From: an uncultured Phycisphaerales bacterium | GTDB lineage: Bacteria; Planctomycetota; Phycisphaerae; WQYP01 | Direction: 5' to 3' | DNA: 64,000 nucleotides | Assembly (NCBI GenBank): GCA_903845195.1 | Contig: CAIMWO010000038.1 | Span: 1-64,000, forward strand | Shown here: piece by piece, positions 58,043 to 64,000 of the stretch | Layout: each line of letters starts with the position of its first letter | Numbering within the stretch: the first letter of the stretch is position 1 | Made by a program: the position numbers and the translations under genes | Notes under the pieces: generated by a model | What the model saw: only the letters and a program-made list of their open reading frames with translations | Database searches by the model: none | What the model was told of the DNA's origin: nothing

Positions 58043-59176
58043 ATGGCCAAACTCAGTCCAATACCGCGTAAATGGCTTATTGGTCTTCGCCAAATAGGCA
58101 TTGGTCTGGCTTTTCTGGCTGTGGTTACGCTCTTGATGATCTGGCTTGCCGGCGGATTCGAGCCAAAGATCAGCGTCTCCGCCGTCGGTGACGTGGCCAT
58201 ACCTCCCTATACGGGACCCGCCGTCGTGGTACGGCGGGTGTCGCTGCCGCAGACCGAAGAGGCGGTAGGCACGGTTAAGCCGGTGTATGAGATGGTGGTG
58301 ACGCCGCGTGTGGCGGCGCGGATCACCGAGCTGAATCTTGTCGCCGGTCAGCATGTGACCAAGGGCGACGTCCTGGTGCGACTCGATGACCGCGACCTCA
58401 AGGCACGCGTCGAACAGGCCAAGGCGGTAGCGACGGTCGCAATCTCCACGCGCGATCAGGCGAAGATCGATCGCGAGCGACTGGCTAAGGGCTTTGCGAG
58501 TGGGGCGGCTTCGAAGTTTGAGTTCGACCGGGCCGATCTGGCGCTGAAGAATGCCGAGTCGGAAGTTCTGCGAAGTGGTGAACTGGTTAACGAGGTGCAG
58601 GCCACGCTGGCGTACGCGACCATCAATGCCCCGGCCTCAGGCGTGGTGGTGGATAAGAAAGTCAACGTCGGCGACACGGTGATGCCCGGCCAAGTGCTTG
58701 CTACGCTCTACGACCCTTCACACATGCAGCTCATCGCCAGCGTGCGAGAGATGCTGACGCAGCGGCTCAAGGTTGGGCAGGAGATTGGCGTGCGTATGGA
58801 AGCCCTGAACCGTACCTGCAACGGCACGGTCAGCGAGATTGTGCCGGAGTCGGAGAGTGCCAGCCGGACGTTCCAGGTGAAAGTCACCGGGCCGTGTCCG
58901 CCGGGCATCTATTCCGGCATGTTCGGGCGCATCATTATTCCGCTGGACGTGCAGGATGTACTGCTGGTGCCCACTGTAGCGCTAACCCGCGTGGGCCAAC
59001 TCGATATGGTCGAGGTTGTCGGGCGCGACAACGCCTTGGAGCGCCGCACAGTGCAACTCGGCCGTAAGATCGGCAACGACATGGAAATTCTGAGCGGTCT
59101 TACCGAAGGTGAGAAGGTGGCGGTGAAGGTACAAGTGTCTGGTACCCAGCCCGCATCCGGAGGCGGCCATGAGTAA
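58043..59176 (+). CDS. RND efflux periplasmic adaptor
   Basis: The start chosen is ATG 58043 (AAGGAAAGCG upstream). The 377 residues have an N-terminal anchor span (GIGLAFLAVVTLLMIWLAGG), lipoyl halves VVTPRVAARITELNLVAGQ and APASGVVVDKKVNVGDTVM, a short hairpin between them, and a beta-barrel with VALTRVGQLDMVEVVG. It overlaps the pump gene by 8 nt. It should bring the inner-membrane pump to an outer-membrane channel, for which no gene is in the window. Confidence 0.9.
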   Translation: MAKLSPIPRKWLIGLRQIGIGLAFLAVVTLLMIWLAGGFEPKISVSAVGDVAIPPYTGPAVVVRRVSLPQTEEAVGTVKPVYEMVVTPRVAARITELNLVAGQHVTKGDVLVRLDDRDLKARVEQAKAVATVAISTRDQAKIDRERLAKGFASGAASKFEFDRADLALKNAESEVLRSGELVNEVQATLAYATINAPASGVVVDKKVNVGDTVMPGQVLATLYDPSHMQLIASVREMLTQRLKVGQEIGVRMEALNRTCNGTVSEIVPESESASRTFQVKVTGPCPPGIYSGMFGRIIIPLDVQDVLLVPTVALTRVGQLDMVEVVGRDNALERRTVQLGRKIGNDMEILSGLTEGEKVAVKVQVSGTQPASGGGHE

Positions 59177-62100
59177 GACACCCGAGGTACCGCAACTCGC
59201 CGATGAGCATCACTTCACCAACTCGTTGGTGAAGAAGTTTCTGTTCTCGAATCTATCACTGGTCCTGATCCTGCTTGCGACGCTCGTCGGAATTGCGGCG
59301 CTGATGATCACACCGCGCGAGGAAGACCCGCAGATCGTTGTGCCGCTGGCGGACGTGTACGTCAACTTCCCCGGACACTCGGCGGCGGAGGTCGAACAAC
59401 TGGTGACCACGCCGCTGGAGAAGATCCTCTACCAGATCGACGGCGTAGAGTACGTCTACTCCATGAGCAAAGAAAACCAAGCAATCATTACTGTGCGCTA
59501 CTACGTCGGCGAAGATCGCGAGCGCAGCCTGGTGAAGCTTTACAAAAAGATCGACGAGAATATGGAATTGGTGCCGCCTGGCGTGACCGGTTGGGTGGTC
59601 AAACCCGTCGAAATCGATGATGTGCCCATCGTCACGCTCACCCTTACCGGCGGCAACGACGAAATGGCGCTCCGACGCGTGGCCGAGGAGGTAACCCAGC
59701 GACTGGCGGCCGTGAAGGATGTGAGCCGGGCCTATGTGGTGGGAGGACGACCGCGTGTGGTAAATGTCTACCTCGCAACGAATGGCATGGCAGGGTACGG
59801 CGTGAGCCCACTGGAAGTACAAACCGCCATCGCGGGAGCAAATGTCACCAGGACGGCCGGCGAATATCGGCGCGACGACAAGGTGATCTCCGTAGAAGTT
59901 GGCAAGGCATTCGCCAATGCCCACGAGTTGCAGAGTCTGGTGGTCGGCTTGAATCATGGGCGGCCGGTGTTTCTCAAAGACATCGCGCGGGTAGAAGACG
60001 GTCCGGCGGAAGTCAGCAGCTACGTTCGGCACGGGTGGGGCCCTGGACGCGGCTTTCATGCGGAGGAGGGGGCTTCGGGCACGACGTTGAGCGCGTCCGC
60101 ACCCCAAGGCGGGATTACGTCGGCTGCCCCGGCGGTCACCATCGCCATCGCCAAGAAGAAAGGCTCCAACGCCGTCTGGGTCGCCAAGGATGTGCTGGGC
60201 ACGGCCGAGGAACTCAAGAAGTCCGTGATGCCCACGGGCATGGAGATAATCGTTACGCGTAACTACGGCCTGACCGCCAATGAGAAGGTCAACGAACTGG
60301 TCGAGGCCCTGGTCGTCGCCATTTTTATTGTGATCGCCTTACTCACCCTCGGCTTGGGCTGGCGTGAGGCGCTGATTGTCGCGGTTGCCGTGCCGGTGGT
60401 CTTCGGCCTTACGCTGGCCGTGAACCTCATGTTCGGCTTCACCATCAACCGCGTGACGCTCTTCGCTCTGATCCTGAGTCTCGGTCTGCTTGTTGATGAC
60501 CCCATCGTCGATGTCGAAAACATCTCGCGGCACTTTGCGCTACGGAAACGCGCCACCCGTAAGATCGTGATGGAGGCGGTGGCGGAGATTCGCCCGCCGC
60601 TGATCACCGCCACGCTGGCGGTGATGGTGAGCTTCCTGCCGATGTTTTTTATCACCGGCATGATGGGGCCATACATGCGTCCCATGGCGCTCAACGTGCC
60701 GGTGGCGATGCTCATGTCGATGGTGGTGGCGTTCACCATCACGCCGTGGCTGGCGTACCACGTGCTCAAGCGGAAGAAGGGCCTGACCAGCGGCGATGGC
60801 GCCCACGATCCGCACGAGACCGGCGAAGTGAAGCAGACCTTTCTCTACAAACTCTTCTATCCGATCATGGCTCCGCTGCTGCATTCTCGGCTGATCGCAT
60901 GGAGTTCCATCGCCGTGATGGCACTGCTAACCGTGGGGGCGATGTACCTGGCAGCTAACCGCAGCGTACCGCTCAAGATGCTTCCTTTCGACAATAAGAA
61001 CGAACTGCTACTGGTGCTGGACGCCGACAAAGGTACGACTCTGGAACGGACCGACGCGGGCGTGCGCGCCTTCGAGGACTATCTGGCCCATGTGCCCGAG
61101 GTGACCGACTTCACCAGTTACGTCGGCGTGGCTTCGCCGATGGATTTTAACGGGCTCGTACGCCACTACTACCTGCGGCAGGGACCGAGTGTGGCGGAAG
61201 TGCGGATCGACCTGGTCGGCAAAAAGAACCGCCAGATGCAGAGCCATGCCATCGGCCTGCGGATGCGCGATGACCTGACGAAAATCGCCCGCCAACACAA
61301 TCTCAAGCTCAAACTCGTGGAAGTCCCGCCGGGGCCGCCGGTGCTGGCCAGCGTCGTGGGAGAGGTGTACGGACGGCCGGATCACAGCTACGACGATCTC
61401 CTTGAGACCGCCACGACGGTGCGGGCGCGTCTCGACCGCGAACCCTTCGTCGTGGATACCGACGATGTTGTCGAAGCCACCCAGACCAAGCAGGTTTTCG
61501 TGACCGACAAGGAGAAGGCGGCGCTAAACGGCATCACCGTTGAGACGATCGCCGACTCCGTCTCCACTGCTCTCGGCGGATCGCTCGCCGGAACAGTGCG
61601 CGTGGAAGGTGAACGCAACCCACTGCGAATCGAACTGCGCCTGCCCCAAGCCGACCGCTCACGTGCCGCCGATCTTTCGCAGCTACGCGTGAAGGGAACC
61701 GAAGGTCAACTTGTCACATTGGCAGAGCTGGGCCGCTGGGATACCGCCCGCGTCGATCAGACGATCTACCATAAAAATCTGCAACGCGTGGCATATGTAT
61801 TCGCCGAGACCGCCGGCCGGCCCCCCGCCGATGTGGTGGTCGACGTACAGCACGACCTGGTGCCCGCCATCGGCGGAGCGCCAGCCGCGCCCGACAAGGT
61901 GTTGCACGTCGGCAACGGCTGGGTCGAAAACGCCAAACCCCGTGACCTTGCCCAGCGCACCTTCCTGTCCAACGGTTCCAACATCCGATGGTCCGTACCC
62001 GATGGCCTCAAGATCGACTTCGCCGGCGAAGGCGAGTGGAAGATCACTCTCGACGTGTTCCGCGACCTGGGCTTGGCGTTTGGCGCGGCCATGGTCGCCA

Positions 62101-62684
62101 TCTACGTGCTTCTCGTCGCCCAGACCAAGTCCTTCGTAATCCCGCTGGTGGTGATGATGGCCATTCCCCTCACCATTCTCGGCGTGATGCCCGGCTTTTG
62201 GCTGCTCAATCACCTCACCAGTCACCAGGTGATGGGCTACAACGATGCCGTGTTCTTCACCGCGACCGGTATGATCGGCATGATTGCCTTGGCAGGAATC
62301 GTCACGCGCGACTCGATTATCCTGGTGGACTTCATTCACCTGTCGCTGAAACGCGGCCGGTCGCTCTTTGATGCCATCATGGAAAGCCGCGTCGTCCGTC
62401 TTCGCCCCATCCTGCTCACCGCCGCCGCCGCGATGCTCTCGGCCGTTCCGATTATTGTCGATCCGATTTTCTCCGGGCTTGCCTGGTCGCTCATTTTCGG
62501 TCTGTTTGCCTCTACCATCTTCACGCTCTTTGTGATCCCCGTGAGCTACTGGCTTATTTACGCCAACAAGCCCGGCCATGGACTACCAGAGGACGGCGAC
62601 GCTGCCGAACCACGTGATGTGGCGGCCCAGCCTGCACCCGCAGCAGTTAACGGCAAAAATGAAACACCAGCGATGACGCGGTAG
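59169..62684 (+). CDS. RND efflux pump permease
   Basis: The 1171 residues follow the AcrB plan: an N-terminal span (FLFSNLSLVLILLATLVGI), a porter domain (VYVNFPGHSAAEVEQLVTT, LEKILYQIDGVEYVYSMS), spans with the proton-relay region (ILSLGLLVDDPIVDVENIS), and a second half (LGLAFGAAMVAIYVLLVAQ, GMIGMIALAGIVTRDSIIL). It is longer than typical HAE pumps (about 1040) owing to insertions in the porter loops and a hydrophilic tail. VDDPIVDVEN replaces the usual VDDAIVVVEN. The substrate is unknown. Confidence 0.92.
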   Translation: MSKTPEVPQLADEHHFTNSLVKKFLFSNLSLVLILLATLVGIAALMITPREEDPQIVVPLADVYVNFPGHSAAEVEQLVTTPLEKILYQIDGVEYVYSMSKENQAIITVRYYVGEDRERSLVKLYKKIDENMELVPPGVTGWVVKPVEIDDVPIVTLTLTGGNDEMALRRVAEEVTQRLAAVKDVSRAYVVGGRPRVVNVYLATNGMAGYGVSPLEVQTAIAGANVTRTAGEYRRDDKVISVEVGKAFANAHELQSLVVGLNHGRPVFLKDIARVEDGPAEVSSYVRHGWGPGRGFHAEEGASGTTLSASAPQGGITSAAPAVTIAIAKKKGSNAVWVAKDVLGTAEELKKSVMPTGMEIIVTRNYGLTANEKVNELVEALVVAIFIVIALLTLGLGWREALIVAVAVPVVFGLTLAVNLMFGFTINRVTLFALILSLGLLVDDPIVDVENISRHFALRKRATRKIVMEAVAEIRPPLITATLAVMVSFLPMFFITGMMGPYMRPMALNVPVAMLMSMVVAFTITPWLAYHVLKRKKGLTSGDGAHDPHETGEVKQTFLYKLFYPIMAPLLHSRLIAWSSIAVMALLTVGAMYLAANRSVPLKMLPFDNKNELLLVLDADKGTTLERTDAGVRAFEDYLAHVPEVTDFTSYVGVASPMDFNGLVRHYYLRQGPSVAEVRIDLVGKKNRQMQSHAIGLRMRDDLTKIARQHNLKLKLVEVPPGPPVLASVVGEVYGRPDHSYDDLLETATTVRARLDREPFVVDTDDVVEATQTKQVFVTDKEKAALNGITVETIADSVSTALGGSLAGTVRVEGERNPLRIELRLPQADRSRAADLSQLRVKGTEGQLVTLAELGRWDTARVDQTIYHKNLQRVAYVFAETAGRPPADVVVDVQHDLVPAIGGAPAAPDKVLHVGNGWVENAKPRDLAQRTFLSNGSNIRWSVPDGLKIDFAGEGEWKITLDVFRDLGLAFGAAMVAIYVLLVAQTKSFVIPLVVMMAIPLTILGVMPGFWLLNHLTSHQVMGYNDAVFFTATGMIGMIALAGIVTRDSIILVDFIHLSLKRGRSLFDAIMESRVVRLRPILLTAAAAMLSAVPIIVDPIFSGLAWSLIFGLFASTIFTLFVIPVSYWLIYANKPGHGLPEDGDAAEPRDVAAQPAPAAVNGKNETPAMTR

Positions 62685-62719
62685 AATCGCAGACCGTACG
62701 AGCAAAGGCAGTATCCAGC

Positions 62720-64000
62720 ATGGACACATATTTTCTCTCTCGCCTCCAGTTCGGTCTGACCATCGCATTCCACTACGTCTTCCCGCCGCTGTCGATTGGT
62801 CTGGGGCTAATACTGGTCATCATGGAGAGCATCTGGCTCAAGACCGGCAATGCGCTCCACCGCGAAATGACCAAGTTCTGGGTCCGCATCTTCGCGCTGA
62901 TCTTCTCCATCGGCGTCGCTAGCGGCATTGTGATGGAGTTTCAATTCGGCACCAACTGGTCAGCCTACTCACGCTACGTGGGCGACGTGTTCGGTTCGGC
63001 GCTGGCAGCCGAAGGCATCTTTGCCTTCTTCCTCGAAAGCGGTTTCCTCGCCCTGCTCATCTTCGGATGGGACAAGGTCAGCAAGAAAACCCACTTCCTT
63101 GCGACTCTCATGGTCGCGCTCGGTTCGACGTTCTCGGCCATCTGGATCATCGTGGCCAACTCCTGGATGCAGACGCCCGATGGTTACCACCTCGTGACGT
63201 TACCGAGCGGGCAGGTGCGGGCCGAGGTCACCGACTTCTGGCGCGTCGTGCTCAACCCCTCCACGCTTGACCGGCTCTGGCACACCGTCATGGGCGCATG
63301 GCAGGCGGGAGCGTGGCTGGTCATCAGTGTCTCAGCGTACTACCTGCTCAAGAATCGCCACATAGCATTCGCCCGCACCTCCCTACGTATTGCCTTTACG
63401 GTGGCCATCCTCGCGTCAATCCTCCAACTTGTCAGCGGGCATCGCAGCGCGCAACTCGCGGCCGAACACCAACCCGCCAAGATGGCTGCGTTTGAAGGCC
63501 ACTGGAAGACCGGGCCTGCCGGGCTGTATCTTTTTGGCTGGTACGAGCCGCCGACGGAAAGCAAAGACAGCCAGGTCACAGAAGGTGCAGTGAAGGGCGG
63601 CATAGCCATCCCCGGGATGCTCAGTTGGCTCATCCACGGCGATGCCTCTAGACCCGTCAGGGGTCTCGAAGAGTTCGGCCAAGACATCCCGCCCGTCAAT
63701 ACTGTGTTCCAGACCTACCACGCCATGATTGGCATCGGCATGACGCTGATCGGACTGAGCGTGCTAGGCGTGTTTTTCTGGTGGCGGCAAACCCTCTGGA
63801 ACAAACGCTGGTTCCTTCGCCTGTGCGTCGGGGCCGTTCTTCTCCCCCAAGCCGCCAATCAACTCGGATGGTTTAGCGCCGAAGTCGGCCGCCAGCCCTG
63901 GATCGTCTACGGCTTGATGAAAACCCGCGACGGCGTCTCTCCCCATGTGCGGGCAGACAATGTCTGGGCCAGTCTGATCATGTTCGGCGTAATGTACACG
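62720..64000 (+). CDS. cydA: Cytochrome bd oxidase subunit I, cut by window end
   Basis: From ATG 62720 the frame runs off the window. [21 protein letters not shown] carries the haem b595 ligand His18, [19 protein letters not shown] and [19 protein letters not shown] are classic CydA segments, and the quinol-site region [20 protein letters not shown] is present. CydA/CydB oxidise quinol and reduce oxygen with high affinity. Placement after the RND genes and the ECF pair suggests a common stress response. cydB would be expected just past the window. Confidence 0.95.
   Translation, partial: MDTYFLSRLQFGLTIAFHYVFPPLSIGLGLILVIMESIWLKTGNALHREMTKFWVRIFALIFSIGVASGIVMEFQFGTNWSAYSRYVGDVFGSALAAEGIFAFFLESGFLALLIFGWDKVSKKTHFLATLMVALGSTFSAIWIIVANSWMQTPDGYHLVTLPSGQVRAEVTDFWRVVLNPSTLDRLWHTVMGAWQAGAWLVISVSAYYLLKNRHIAFARTSLRIAFTVAILASILQLVSGHRSAQLAAEHQPAKMAAFEGHWKTGPAGLYLFGWYEPPTESKDSQVTEGAVKGGIAIPGMLSWLIHGDASRPVRGLEEFGQDIPPVNTVFQTYHAMIGIGMTLIGLSVLGVFFWWRQTLWNKRWFLRLCVGAVLLPQAANQLGWFSAEVGRQPWIVYGLMKTRDGVSPHVRADNVWASLIMFGVMYT

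Overview
The window looks like part of a GC-rich chromosome, most likely from a planctomycete or another PVC-group bacterium. That is inferred from secreted PQQ-like propeller, FG-GAP/VCBS and TPR proteins, an imuA-imuB-dnaE2 mutagenesis cassette, ECF sigma/zinc-finger anti-sigma control and a cytochrome-b/sulfite-oxidase fusion. No rRNA or other phylogenetic marker is present to prove it. Two tRNA genes (Asn-GTT, Arg-ACG) are seen.

Layout. 0-7.5 kb is an accessory block: an ISAs1-type transposase tail; a tandem 100-bp repeat; an XRE/NB-ARC STAND regulator split from its TPR half (minus strand); a tightly coupled plus-strand operon of five small genes (two tiny ORFs, a sigma-70-like regulator, an unknown protein, an ImmA/IrrE-like peptidase); and then the most unusual part, 5.4-7.35 kb. 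This is two leader-preceded arrays of about 36-nt hairpin repeats separated by 34-38-nt variable segments, plus the last repeat of a third array. It looks like CRISPR in geometry (a 3' ATTGAAGC tag, a degenerate terminal repeat, a leader), but the repeats are highly degenerate with compensatory stem changes, the 140-nt leader is duplicated at 90% identity with structure-preserving substitutions, one spacer is shared by both arrays and is better conserved than its repeat, and no cas gene lies in the window. Repeats related to those at 581-780 recur in inverted orientation at 7406-7476, so the block may be a unit.

7.6-32.5 kb looks like core chromosome: a glycoside hydrolase, a MarR regulator, a PEP-synthase-like protein with an unusual membrane C-terminus, a run of exported propeller/TPR proteins, cardiolipin synthase, and the SOS cassette imuA-imuB-dnaE2 facing a SRAP (YedK-type) gene across a promoter with a LexA-like site. 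33-41 kb is a patchwork with IS and integrase remnants around a methyltransferase, a cytochrome-b/molybdopterin fusion, PTS enzyme I, a cupin, two small lipoproteins and a ferritin-like protein.

41.5-64 kb holds redox, metal and efflux functions. A nine-gene minus-strand operon (small membrane protein, two NifX-like proteins, thioesterase, MBL hydrolase, DUF4405 cytochrome-like protein, unknown protein, TatD-like hydrolase, proton P-type ATPase) lies downstream of a PAS/sigma-54 activator that is translationally coupled to a DevBCA/MacB-like ABC exporter. Next comes an ArsR-controlled set (zinc-binding DGC protein, two thioredoxin-like proteins, CcdA-like protein, ArsP-like permease) with two matching palindromic operators. 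The window ends with ECF sigma/anti-sigma genes, a DUF2892 protein, an RND efflux pair and a partial cydA.
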